From the NCBI GenBank assembly GCA_023393015.1, contig JAEWMY010000010.1:1-49687 (forward strand): DNA of 49,687 nucleotides, read 5' to 3'. How positions within the stretch are numbered: position 1 is the first letter of the stretch; the number at the start of each line of letters is the position of its first letter. Source of the stretch: Spirochaetota bacterium (GTDB lineage Bacteria > Spirochaetota > Spirochaetia > Treponematales > Treponemataceae). The notes under the pieces are model-generated. The model ran no database searches. It was given only the letters and a program-made list of their open reading frames with translations, and was not told where the DNA came from. Shown here one piece after another: positions 41,801 through 48,611 of this stretch. The translations under genes and the position numbers were made by a program.

Positions 41801-42008
41801 CGACGCCGTCTTCATCGACGAGGGCTTCGGCTCCCTCGACGAGGCGAGCCTCGAGCGGGCCATATCGATACTCGACGAGATCCGCGGGCATCGCATGGTG
41901 GGAATAATCTCCCACGTTTCGGAACTGCGCACGCGCATACCGAGCAGGATAGAGATAGTCAAACGGGCGTCGGGTTCCGCCGTCCGCAAGGAGACGACAC
42001 ATGACTGA
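38829..42008 (+). CDS. sbcC: Exonuclease SbcCD subunit C (SMC-like ATPase)
   Basis: Rad50-like partner of SbcD, 1059 residues. Walker A is GKTGAGKT at 33-40; the Q-loop region LLPQGEFARFLR follows near 155. Two long, Arg/Glu/Ala-rich coiled-coil arms (about 190-500 and 540-900) flank the zinc hook CPVC at 508-511. The C-terminal ATPase half has the signature LSGGETFMASISLALGLA and the Walker B AVFIDEGFGSLDE (Asp997-Glu998). It is complete. The last 8 bases overlap pncB. The pair processes hairpins and palindromes, which is of interest because this window holds perfect palindromes and a GC-rich tandem array. Confidence 0.96.
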   Translation: MRPERLVMSNFGPFAGLHEIDFTALGDIFLVYGKTGAGKTTVFDAIAYAVYGTAPGARKGLERQMRCQFASDDEESAVELTFSLAARRFRVRRSLPGERVGKRSGKAQKTPDDVAFEEWDGSRWESRSSTNKSDTERAILSLIGLSEEEFSRIVLLPQGEFARFLRQNSTERKQVLSKLFPVERHGRVIELARNRAREAETLLAGTERAILSLRERFDPLAWERDRASLAEAVERAKAEISSLRRLHSEKSALREKARAREERRAERERLAEEVSRLEGMSAGMEASRAGIALARLARPLARSLDRIEELRSEGLSAREELSAVAERIAQTVGEIGSLESDRERLAGLAREREVLLVRKERLAIAAGIAVELASDLAEAAELRERIKETGARERALVSEIESVTANLAGLSADASALEERGEAESRARAALELSRELKTLADEYSRERLALAGHEGAARESRRRAAEAAGDAKVRAAELRELELAAGRERDASVAGTLAERLVPGEPCPVCGSTEHPKPASAFALEGIATPERIDAARRNIEELAARVTRLSAEASAHDANLETARGRVTALIARYCETASRPDGKAADPSCIAPADIPPPADAAESVKRAAAAMQEAHDALVLSQKALREVERLRTVRERHERDLASSRAERAALEATVAAGKTAMEAKERRYLEAFPADAAEGAVKSAGRKKDAAKREFDPADATEASEIVSARILAIDAEIASSDDRRERTGKTLAALEERRDALVRATGKTAETLASAEKEFALALAGAGFAGEEAVRAADVDPAETERAERAIGEWKGELAAARGALAGTERELAAWSGPEASAIEGEIADVEARASDADRALEQASSSLASLDSLKRQWDELEAERAERASRAGAIVSLSQDLSGANPARVSFDAWILGMYLEEIAAFANERLGRMSEGRYRIQLNESYRKGNSLSGLELEILDSYTGKARPSGTLSGGETFMASISLALGLADSIQSRSGGIQLDAVFIDEGFGSLDEASLERAISILDEIRGHRMVGIISHVSELRTRIPSRIEIVKRASGSAVRKETTHD

Positions 42009-43440
42009 CAGCGCGCTCTTCACCGATTTTTACGAACTGACGATGGCGCAGGGATACTGGAAGCGCGGGATGAACTCGCCGGCGGTCTTCGACATGTTCT
42101 TCCGCCGCCAACCATTCGACGGCGGCTTTTCGGTCTTCGCCGGCCTCAACCCGCTCCTCGACGCGATCTCGTCGTTCCGTTTCTCGCCGGAGGACATCGC
42201 CTGGCTCTCGGGACTCGGGACCTTCGAGCGGGGTTTCGTCGACTACCTCGCGGACTTCCGGTTCACGGGTGACATCTGGGCGATGGACGAGGGGACGATC
42301 GTCTTCCCGAACGAGCCCCTCCTGCGCGTGCACGCGAACGTCATCGAGGCCGCGATCCTCGAGGGGCTCATCCTCAATTTCGTCAACTTCCAGAGTCTCA
42401 TCGCCACCAAGACCGCGCGGATATGGCTCGCCTCGAACAAGGGATCGATCATGGAGTTCGGCCTCAGGAGGGCGCAAGGCTTCGACGGGGCGATGAGCGC
42501 GAGCCGCGCGGCGTACATCGGCGGCGCCTCGGGCACGAGCAACGCCCTCGCGGGCCGCGTCTACGGCATACCGGCGCTCGGTACGATGGCCCACTCCTGG
42601 GTCATGTCCTTCCCGAGCGAGGAGGAGGCCTTCGACGCGTACGCGCAAGTGTATCCCGGCAAGTCCGTCTTCCTCATCGACACCTACAACACCCTCGAGT
42701 CCGGAATCGAGGCCGCCATCAAGGCGGGAAAGCGGCTCGCCGAAAAGGGACACCGCTTCGGCGTGCGCCTCGACTCGGGAGACATCCAGTACCTCTCCTG
42801 CGAGGTGCGCGCGGCGCTCGACCGGGCGGGCTTGCACGAGGCGACCATCACCGTATCGAACGAGCTCACCGAGGAGATCATCGAGTCGCTCGTGCTGAAC
42901 GAGGCTCCCATCGACTCCTGGGGAGTCGGGACGCACATGGTTACCGGCGGAAGCGACTCGTCATTCACCGGCGTCTATAAACTCGCCGCGAAATCCGACG
43001 GCGCGGGAGGCCTCGAGCCGACGATGAAGCTCTCGGACAATCCCGACAAGACGACGAATCCCGGCGTCAAGCAAGTGTGGCGGCTCTTCAACGCGGACGG
43101 TACCGCGAAGGCCGACGTCCTCTCTCTCGAGGGAGAGCCCCTGGAGGCCGCCGTCAAACGCCGCTTTTACCACCCCTCGAACGACTATCAGAGCTTTGAG
43201 TTCGCCGCCGTGAAGGCCGTTCCCCTTCTTTCGCCCCGCATGAAAGGCGGCGCCCGGCTGGCCGAGGCGGAAAGTCTCGATCGCATTCGATCCCGCGTTC
43301 GCGGAGGGCTCGAGGAATTCGACCGCTCGTATCGCCGAATCCTGAATCCTCATATCTACAAGGTCGCCTTGACGGAATCCCTTCGGACGATGAAATTCGG
43401 CTTTCTCAAGGAATATCGAAAATCTCCAGACATGCCGTAA
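42001..43440 (+). CDS. pncB: Nicotinate phosphoribosyltransferase
   Basis: Converts nicotinate and PRPP to nicotinate mononucleotide in NAD salvage. The 479-residue protein opens TDFYELTMAQGYWKRGM, has LLRVHANVIEAAILEGLILNFVNFQSLIATKTARI, EFGLRRAQGFDGAMSASRAAYIGG and GTMAHSWVMSF with the histidine that is phosphorylated in the family, then IDTYNTLESG and VRLDSGDI. GGAG within the end of sbcC serves as ribosome site. Its link to sbcDC is probably operonic rather than functional. Confidence 0.95.
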   Translation: MTDSALFTDFYELTMAQGYWKRGMNSPAVFDMFFRRQPFDGGFSVFAGLNPLLDAISSFRFSPEDIAWLSGLGTFERGFVDYLADFRFTGDIWAMDEGTIVFPNEPLLRVHANVIEAAILEGLILNFVNFQSLIATKTARIWLASNKGSIMEFGLRRAQGFDGAMSASRAAYIGGASGTSNALAGRVYGIPALGTMAHSWVMSFPSEEEAFDAYAQVYPGKSVFLIDTYNTLESGIEAAIKAGKRLAEKGHRFGVRLDSGDIQYLSCEVRAALDRAGLHEATITVSNELTEEIIESLVLNEAPIDSWGVGTHMVTGGSDSSFTGVYKLAAKSDGAGGLEPTMKLSDNPDKTTNPGVKQVWRLFNADGTAKADVLSLEGEPLEAAVKRRFYHPSNDYQSFEFAAVKAVPLLSPRMKGGARLAEAESLDRIRSRVRGGLEEFDRSYRRILNPHIYKVALTESLRTMKFGFLKEYRKSPDMP

Positions 43441-43478
43441 TCCCCGGGGCATATCGGTAAAAAAACCCCCAACACGGG

Positions 43479-43507
43479 TTGTCTTTACCGTCCCGGCGGG
43501 TTACAGT
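43479..43507 (+). promoter_or_regulatory. Promoter of the nucleotide cyclase gene, leaderless type
   Basis: TTGTCT (43479-43484), 17 bases, TACAGT (43502-43507), six bases TTCCGT to ATG 43514. The end resembles TACAATTACCGTATG of the promoters at 6595 and 29290. Confidence 0.6.
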
Positions 43508-43513
43508 TTCCGT

Positions 43514-44989
43514 ATGAGAGATAAAAGTTTATCCGAAAAAACGCCCGTTACCGAAACGGAACTGATCGAATCCATTCGCGATTTTTACACTCCGCGGAGC
43601 CTCGTACGCGCGATCTGCGACATCGGACGAATTCCCCCGCACTCGCTCGAAAGCCATGTCGGCGTGGGCTTTATCGACATCGCCGACTATACCTACCTTT
43701 CGAAATTCCTGAGCCCGAAGGAAAACCAGATACTCCTCAACGGCCTCTATACCGCGTTCCAGATAGTTCTCGAGCGCCACGGCGGCTACATGAACAAGAT
43801 CGAGGGCGACTCGATGATGTTCCAGTTCGACGACGTCCTCGACCGCAGGCTCAGGACGCTCGACAAGGAGGAACGACTCTCGCTCATCGCGCGCGAGCTT
43901 TTCTTCACCTGCGTCGAAATGCAGAGGATATGCATACTCTTCAACCACGCCGACGGGCGGTTTATCGACGCCTCGGCCCCCGAGGAGGCGCACGCGGCGC
44001 TCTCGGAGGCCTTCGACATCATCAACTCCCTGAGAAGCAAGAACGACCTTTCGTCCACGCTCTTCGCCTTCTTTCAGATCCGCATCCGCATCGGGGCGAA
44101 CATCGGCGAGGTCACGATAGGGAATTTCGGGCCCTACGGATCGAAGCACTGGGACGTTATCGGCCTTCCGGTCATCAACGCGAAGCGGATGGAGTCGACG
44201 GCGCCGGTCGGCGGCCTTCGCATCTCGGCCGAGTTCTACGACATACTCGAGAGAAACGGAATCGCCGACGACTACCTCGCCCAGTTCAAGGCCGAGGCGA
44301 GCGCGCAGGGAAGCGTCTACCGGTACATCTCCAAGGACGAGCTCTTCAACTACCGCGAAGTTACCGTGCGCGAGAAGCACGGGGCGCGCTACCCGACGTA
44401 CAGCGTGCAGGTATACCCCACCCTGCCCGAGTCGATCTGCCGGCAAACCCAGGAACTGCTCCTGCACGGCGAAGGCGGCGCGAAGCGCATCGTGGAGTTC
44501 GTCCGGTACTACCGGGGCAACCACTACGTGATAGACCGTCTCGAGGCCCTCTTCGAGAAAAAGGGAGTCGTCATCCGCAAGCGCGAGTTGCTCGAGCTCG
44601 TACACCCGAAGCTCGCGCGGGTCACCGTCGGGAAGAAAGCTCCCTCGCTGTTCACCCTGCTCGGGTATCTCGACCGCTATCTCGACTACGTTCAGTCGCG
44701 CCCCGCGGAGGAGACGGCCGCGTCGGGAGAGAGCTACGACAGCTTCATCTCCTCGCTCGTCAAGGACGCCAAGTCGCGGCACGAGTCCCGCAAGAAGCTC
44801 GCCGTCCAGAAGTCATGGCTCTTCGAGGTGGTCATACCGGTCGTCTATTCCGCGCTGGAGGCTTCCATACGCGAATACCAGAAAACGAACGAGACCGCCG
44901 CTCAGGACGCGGACCGGAAGGTCGGCGTCACGCCCGGCGGCGCGGCCGCAATGAACGACGAGGACGTCGCGGATCTCGAGCCCGCTTGA
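43514..44989 (+). CDS. Class III adenylate/guanylate cyclase domain protein
   Basis: A soluble 491-residue protein. The cyclase homology domain (about 45-280) has the first metal Asp in GVGFIDIADYTYLSKFL, the second in GGYMNKIEGDSMMFQFD, a beta-hairpin RIRIGANIGEVTIGNFGPYGSKHWDVIG and the transition-state pair Asn/Arg in LPVINAKRMEST. A helical insert of about 60 residues separates the two halves. These residues suggest an active cyclase; ATP versus GTP cannot be settled with certainty. The C-terminal 210 residues are helical and unassigned (YYRGNHYVIDRLEALFEKKGVVIRKRELLELVHPKLARV). No cyclic-nucleotide receptor is nearby. The leaderless promoter fixes the start. Confidence 0.87.
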   Translation: MRDKSLSEKTPVTETELIESIRDFYTPRSLVRAICDIGRIPPHSLESHVGVGFIDIADYTYLSKFLSPKENQILLNGLYTAFQIVLERHGGYMNKIEGDSMMFQFDDVLDRRLRTLDKEERLSLIARELFFTCVEMQRICILFNHADGRFIDASAPEEAHAALSEAFDIINSLRSKNDLSSTLFAFFQIRIRIGANIGEVTIGNFGPYGSKHWDVIGLPVINAKRMESTAPVGGLRISAEFYDILERNGIADDYLAQFKAEASAQGSVYRYISKDELFNYREVTVREKHGARYPTYSVQVYPTLPESICRQTQELLLHGEGGAKRIVEFVRYYRGNHYVIDRLEALFEKKGVVIRKRELLELVHPKLARVTVGKKAPSLFTLLGYLDRYLDYVQSRPAEETAASGESYDSFISSLVKDAKSRHESRKKLAVQKSWLFEVVIPVVYSALEASIREYQKTNETAAQDADRKVGVTPGGAAAMNDEDVADLEPA

Positions 44990-45049
44990 ACTACCGCGCG
45001 GAATCCAGCGCGAAATCCGTCCTGCCCCGCACGCCGGGATGTCACCCGT

Positions 45050-45760
45050 TCAGGGCAGGTATCGCGTATTGACGCGCGAAAGCGCGTCGAAGAGTTTCCG
45101 TTTTTCCTCGTACCGACCGTCGGTCAGGGCCGCGAGCTTCCGGCGCGCGTCCTTCCTTCCTGAATTGTCCTGAAAGTCGCACGTACAGGTCATTTTAACG
45201 TACCCCCGCTCGTCGGCGTGACGCTCTATCATCGCGACGTCGGCGAGCGCGAGCGGCCGCAGTATCGTAACCGGATACTTGTCGTACGCGAGACGGGGCG
45301 GCATCGTGGAAAGCTCGCCCTTGACGAGCGCGTTCATGATCGCGGTTTCGAGTATATCGTCGAGATGATGCCCGAGCGCGATCTTGTTGTAGCCGTTCGC
45401 GATCGCGTAGGCGTTCAGCTCGCCCCGTCGCTGGGTCGAGCACCACCAGCAGTTCATCTTCTTTCCCGGCTTGAGCCTGCCGATCACGTCGACGCGAATC
45501 GTCTCGAGGGGAACGCCCCATTCCGAAAACCGCCCGACGAGGGCCGGGTGGATCGGCGAGCCGATACCGGACTCGACGTGGAGCGCGAGGACCGAGAACC
45601 GCGGGCCCGACCTGCGCGCGAGGCGCGAGCCGAGGTACTCGACGAGGGCGGTCGAGTCCTTGCCGCCCGACGCGCCCACGAGGACGCGGTCGCCCTCCTC
45701 GATCATGTCATACCGCTCGACCGCGTGATCGACGACGCGGAAAAGCCTCGGGTTAGCCAT
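45050..45760 (-). CDS. TtcA-like PP-loop ATPase (tRNA thiolation family)
   Basis: A 236-residue adenine-nucleotide alpha-hydrolase. The PP-loop is VGASGGKDSTALVEYL (about 29-44). Cysteines fit the TtcA/Ncs6 pattern: a CWWC pair in KKMNCWWCSTQRRGELNAYA and a later CTC in VKMTCTCDFQDNSGR, which could hold the Fe-S cluster needed for 2-thiolation of cytidine 32 in tRNA. GHHLDDILETAIMNALVKGELSTMPPRL is the typical middle motif. It is a little shorter than E. coli TtcA (311). The wording differs enough that another substrate is possible. ATG 45760 has a -10-like box 6 bases upstream. Confidence 0.88.
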   Translation of the reverse strand: MANPRLFRVVDHAVERYDMIEEGDRVLVGASGGKDSTALVEYLGSRLARRSGPRFSVLALHVESGIGSPIHPALVGRFSEWGVPLETIRVDVIGRLKPGKKMNCWWCSTQRRGELNAYAIANGYNKIALGHHLDDILETAIMNALVKGELSTMPPRLAYDKYPVTILRPLALADVAMIERHADERGYVKMTCTCDFQDNSGRKDARRKLAALTDGRYEEKRKLFDALSRVNTRYLP

Positions 45761-45766
45761 GCGCGC

Positions 45767-45795
45767 ATGGTAGCAGATTCCGCCCGCTTGCGGAA
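45767..45795 (-). promoter_or_regulatory. Probable promoter of the TtcA-like gene, leaderless type
   Basis: Minus strand TTCCGC (45795-45790), 17 bases, TACCAT (45772-45767), six bases to ATG 45760. The boxes are weaker than in the other members of the group. Confidence 0.35.
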
Positions 45796-45807
45796 TGCCC
45801 GGGCGAA

Positions 45808-45852
45808 ACGCGCCGCGAGCCGCGCACAGTGAGCGACGCGCCGCGAGCCGCG
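45808..45852. repeat. Direct repeat of 17 bases upstream of the B12-receptor promoter
   Basis: ACGCGCCGCGAGCCGCG occurs at 45808-45824 and again at 45836-45852, start to start 28 bases. The second copy ends 6 bases before the -35 box. It may be a protein-binding site or chance in GC-rich DNA. Confidence 0.6.
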
Positions 45853-45858
45853 ACGGCC

Positions 45859-45887
45859 TTGACTGACGGCCCGTATCGTTCTATGGT
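45859..45887 (+). promoter_or_regulatory. Promoter of the riboswitch-lipoprotein-receptor transcript
   Basis: TTGACT (45859-45864), 17 bases, TATGGT (45882-45887). The expected start near 45894 is just before the riboswitch core. Confidence 0.55.
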
Positions 45888-46112
45888 TCGGTCGGCGCGT
45901 TGCAAAGGAAGCGAGGTGCGATTCCTCCGCTAGCCCGTAACTGTGACCGGGATCGATTCCGCCGTCTCAAGGCCACTGGCCCGTCTCGCGTCGCGAGCGG
46001 CCGGGAAGGCGCGGCCGGAACCGGCCCCCCGAAACCCCGCGACGACGACACCCCGCCGCGAACGATCGGTCGGCCTCCCGCAAGTCAGGAAACTTTGGCG
46101 CGCACATCGAAC
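45888..46112 (+). ncRNA. Cobalamin (adenosylcobalamin-class) riboswitch
   Basis: The conserved blocks appear in order: AAGGAAgcgaGGTGcgATTCC (45905-45925), GCCCGTAACTGTGA (45933-45946), GCCACTGG (45972-45979), GGGAAGGC (46003-46010) and the B12-box-like AGTCAGGAAAC (46083-46093). These match the cobalamin aptamer core. The expression platform seems to be the hairpin at 46115-46144, next to the Shine-Dalgarno site, so cobalamin should repress translation (or transcription) of the downstream lipoprotein and TonB-dependent receptor. Ends are approximate. With the hairpin it accounts for most of the 393-base gap between genes. Confidence 0.93.
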
Positions 46113-46114
46113 TG

Positions 46115-46144
46115 TTTCGCCCTCCCGAGGACCGGAGGGCGAAA
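46115..46144 (+). promoter_or_regulatory. Expression-platform hairpin beside the ribosome site
   Basis: TTTCGCCCTCC (46115-46125), an eight-base loop, then GGAGGGCGAAA (46134-46144): 11 perfect pairs. The last A's run into AAGGAG (46143-46148), the ribosome site of the gene at 46154. There is no T-run after it, so masking of the ribosome site is more likely than termination. Confidence 0.7.
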
Positions 46145-46153
46145 GGAGAACCC

Positions 46154-46639
46154 ATGTCCAGGAAACGTTCACGCCTCCCGCTCGCCGTCACGGCGAGCCT
46201 CGCCCTTGCCGCGCTTTTCGCCGCGGTCGCCCTCTCGGGATGCGACGCCTCGTCGGGCCCCACCGGAGACTCCCTCGTCGGCGTCTGGTCAAGCTCGGGA
46301 GGAGACGGATTCACGGTTACCGAAACGACCTTCAGCTATCAGTACGGCGACACGGAGCAGTTCGCCGGCGACATCGCCAACGATCCCGACTTGAGCGCCG
46401 GGTCGGGCTACATCGTCATGCGCATTACCTCCCGGCTCAACTCATGGGATCCTGAGGTCGGTAAATACGTTGCCATTCACTGGAAGAATTTCACGGGCGA
46501 CGGCGTCAAGGAATCGAGCGCCTACAAGACCGGCGGCTCGTACAACTCCGGCATGGACACCCTCGCCGAGGCCGAGGCCGAATACACGGTCGCAAACGGC
46601 TATTACGGGTATTACGGCGAATACCTCCGCGAGGAATGA
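46154..46639 (+). CDS. Small lipoprotein under cobalamin-riboswitch control, unknown function
   Basis: A 161-residue secreted lipoprotein: signal MSRKRSRLPLAVTASLALAALFAAVALSGC with the lipobox cysteine at residue 30. The mature domain is Ser/Gly/Tyr/Asp-rich (GVWSSSGGDGFTVTETTFSYQYGDTEQFAGDI; SGYIVMRITSRL; VGKYVAIHWKNFTG) and ends with YGYYGEYLREE; it looks like a small beta-rich or lipocalin-like domain but I cannot name it. It is the first gene after the riboswitch and overlaps the receptor gene by 4 bases. By position it may capture or hand over cobalamin at the outer membrane; this is inference. Confidence 0.85.
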   Translation: MSRKRSRLPLAVTASLALAALFAAVALSGCDASSGPTGDSLVGVWSSSGGDGFTVTETTFSYQYGDTEQFAGDIANDPDLSAGSGYIVMRITSRLNSWDPEVGKYVAIHWKNFTGDGVKESSAYKTGGSYNSGMDTLAEAEAEYTVANGYYGYYGEYLREE

Positions 46640-48561
46640 AGACGCGTACGCGCGCGCGGGTATTCGCCGCGCTCTTCTCGCTGTGCCTCTCCCGGGGTTT
46701 CTCCGCCGACGCGCCGCCTTCGACCGGATCGGCCGGCGATATCGACGACGCGGAGAACTGGCCGACCCTCGAGGGAGAGGGCCTGACCGTCCCCGCCGAG
46801 ACGAGACCCTCGCACCGGGATGAGATACGGCTCGATCCCGCGGACGTCGCGCGGGCGACCGACCTTTCGGCTATCATTGCCGAGGAGGCCGGACTCGCCC
46901 TCACCTCCTACGGCGGGTACGGGATGGTCAGCGGTCTCAACGCGCGCGGTTTCGCGTCGGCGCGCATACGAACCTACCTTGACGGCACGCCGCTCAATTC
47001 GCCCCTGTCGGGCGAAGCTGATCTCTCGTGGATCGACGTCTCCTCGGTGACAAAGACGACGATCGAATACGGCTCGGGGACCGGCGCCACCGTCCGCCTC
47101 TCGACTGTCGACGATTCCTTCCGCGGATTTACGTGGACGGCGGGACTCTCGAACCTTTCCTGGATTCCCCCCGGGGACGCCGACGGCCTCGCGGACACCC
47201 AGCGCGTATTCGCCTCCGCGAAATACGGCACCGACGACCTTAGGTGGACCGTCGGCTGGTTCGGCACGCGGGCGGCGAACCGTTTCCCCTACGAAGACGC
47301 CGAAGGCTCGACCGCGTACCGCAGGGACAACGCCGTACTCGACACCGGACTTCGCGCGGGCGTATCGGGGCCGATCTCGCCGGGCGCGACCCTGGCCCTC
47401 GCGGTCTCGGGGTATCTCGCCGACAAGGACGTCGCGGGATCGACGGGCTCGGCGTCATCGGGACACCAGGACGACGCGCGTACGCGCGAGTCGTTGATCA
47501 TCTCCGTGACTGACGACGAGCGGGCGCGATACGACGCAACCGTCGCCCTCTCGCATTCGTTCGCGTCCATCCGGTGGGAAGACCCTACCGGCGTCACGGA
47601 CAACGCGACCAACTCATTCGACCTCTCCGCGCGAGTCCGTCGATTCGCGACCGACGCGCACACCGTCGGTATATCGACCGAGGCGGCTTACGTCGCGTGC
47701 GACTCCGACTCGATCGGCGAAAAGGGGCTCGCGACAGCGACGTTCGGAGCGGCACTCGAATCAAGGTTTCCCGGGCGGGTATCGACGAGTGCGGAACTCC
47801 GGGTCGTTGCCCCTTCGGGCGGCGACGGCTGGACGCCGGTGCCTTCCGTCTCGGCTTTCAAGGGATTCGGCGGCGCGTCGAGAATCGGGATATCCGCGTT
47901 CCGGGCGTACAAGCGTCCCGATCTCAACGCGCTCTACTGGTCGGGTGATCCTTCGGCGCACGGCAATCCCGATTTGAAAAGCGAGGACGGCTGGGGAGGA
48001 GAGATTCTCGCGGAAACGCGCGCGAAGACCCGCGCGGGAATCACGATCGCGTCGTCCCACTCCGCGCACGGAACCTGGTATCGCAACGCGGTTTCCTGGC
48101 AGGCGAGCGGCGGGGTATGGACGCCGGAGAACATGGGAGAGGCGATCTTTATCGGTACCGACCACTCCGTAAGCGTTACCCCCTTCGACTGGCTTACGCT
48201 CGAGGCGACCTACACCTTTCTCAGGACCTGGGTCCTTACCGGAGGTTTCACCCTTTCCGACGGCAAGAGGATCCCCTATCAGAGCGAACACCGCGTCATT
48301 CTCGCGATTACCGGCGCGAAAGACGGCTGGAGGTGGCGAGTGTCCCCGCGATACGAAGGCCCCCGATTCGTGACGATCATGAACGTCACGTCTCTGCCCG
48401 GATATTTCGTGCTCGACGCCAGCGTCACGAAGGCCTTCGAGAATGGGTTCGAACTGTCTATCGAGGCGAAAAACATACTCGGTGAATCGTACGAGACGGT
48501 CGAGGGCTATCCGATGCCGGGAACGTCGGTGTCGGTCGGGTTATATTATACCTACCGGTAG
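46636..48561 (+). CDS. TonB-dependent outer-membrane receptor, probably for cobalamin (BtuB-like)
   Basis: A 641-residue outer-membrane receptor. A signal peptide (MKTRTRARVFAALFSLCLSRGFSA) is followed by the plug domain (about 60-170: DLSAIIAEEAGLALTSYGGYGMVSGLNARGF, IRTYLDGTPLNSPLSGEADLSWIDVSSVTKTTIEYGSG) and a beta-barrel ending FELSIEAKNILGESYETVEGYPMPGTSVSVGLYYTYR, with the terminal aromatic-rich strand. A clear TonB box was not identified. Cobalamin as ligand follows from the riboswitch upstream. It is a little longer than E. coli BtuB (614). Its stop codon lies inside a perfect 20-base palindrome. No BtuCDF transporter genes are in the window. Confidence 0.9.
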   Translation: MKTRTRARVFAALFSLCLSRGFSADAPPSTGSAGDIDDAENWPTLEGEGLTVPAETRPSHRDEIRLDPADVARATDLSAIIAEEAGLALTSYGGYGMVSGLNARGFASARIRTYLDGTPLNSPLSGEADLSWIDVSSVTKTTIEYGSGTGATVRLSTVDDSFRGFTWTAGLSNLSWIPPGDADGLADTQRVFASAKYGTDDLRWTVGWFGTRAANRFPYEDAEGSTAYRRDNAVLDTGLRAGVSGPISPGATLALAVSGYLADKDVAGSTGSASSGHQDDARTRESLIISVTDDERARYDATVALSHSFASIRWEDPTGVTDNATNSFDLSARVRRFATDAHTVGISTEAAYVACDSDSIGEKGLATATFGAALESRFPGRVSTSAELRVVAPSGGDGWTPVPSVSAFKGFGGASRIGISAFRAYKRPDLNALYWSGDPSAHGNPDLKSEDGWGGEILAETRAKTRAGITIASSHSAHGTWYRNAVSWQASGGVWTPENMGEAIFIGTDHSVSVTPFDWLTLEATYTFLRTWVLTGGFTLSDGKRIPYQSEHRVILAITGAKDGWRWRVSPRYEGPRFVTIMNVTSLPGYFVLDASVTKAFENGFELSIEAKNILGESYETVEGYPMPGTSVSVGLYYTYR

Positions 48562-48611
48562 GTATAGGAGATTTCGTCGGAGCACTCCCGTATACCTACC
48601 GGTAGGTATAC
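48547..48611. repeat. Two identical 20-base palindromes over convergent stop codons
   Basis: TATACCTACCGGTAGGTATA occurs at 48547-48566 and 48591-48610 (the second extends to 22 bases, 48590-48611, with flanking G and C). The first copy contains the receptor stop TAG (48559-48561); the second ends at the last base of the msrAB stop codon. Each copy is its own inverse, so they can form two short hairpins or one 20-pair stem with a 24-base loop. No T-run follows. They resemble operators of TetR-type regulators, or a bidirectional terminator. Confidence 0.9.

Noticed and set aside
39182..42004. Long second-frame open reading frame across sbcC
   Set aside because: It is an Arg/Gly-rich shadow produced by high GC at third codon positions; sbcC has all motifs in its own frame.
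43441..43478. Terminator after pncB
   Set aside because: CCCCGGGG and a run of A then C are present, but no stem followed by T residues can be drawn on the + strand.
46115..46144. Intrinsic terminator after the riboswitch
   Set aside because: The 11-pair hairpin lacks a T-run and is followed at once by AAGGAG, so ribosome-site masking is more likely.
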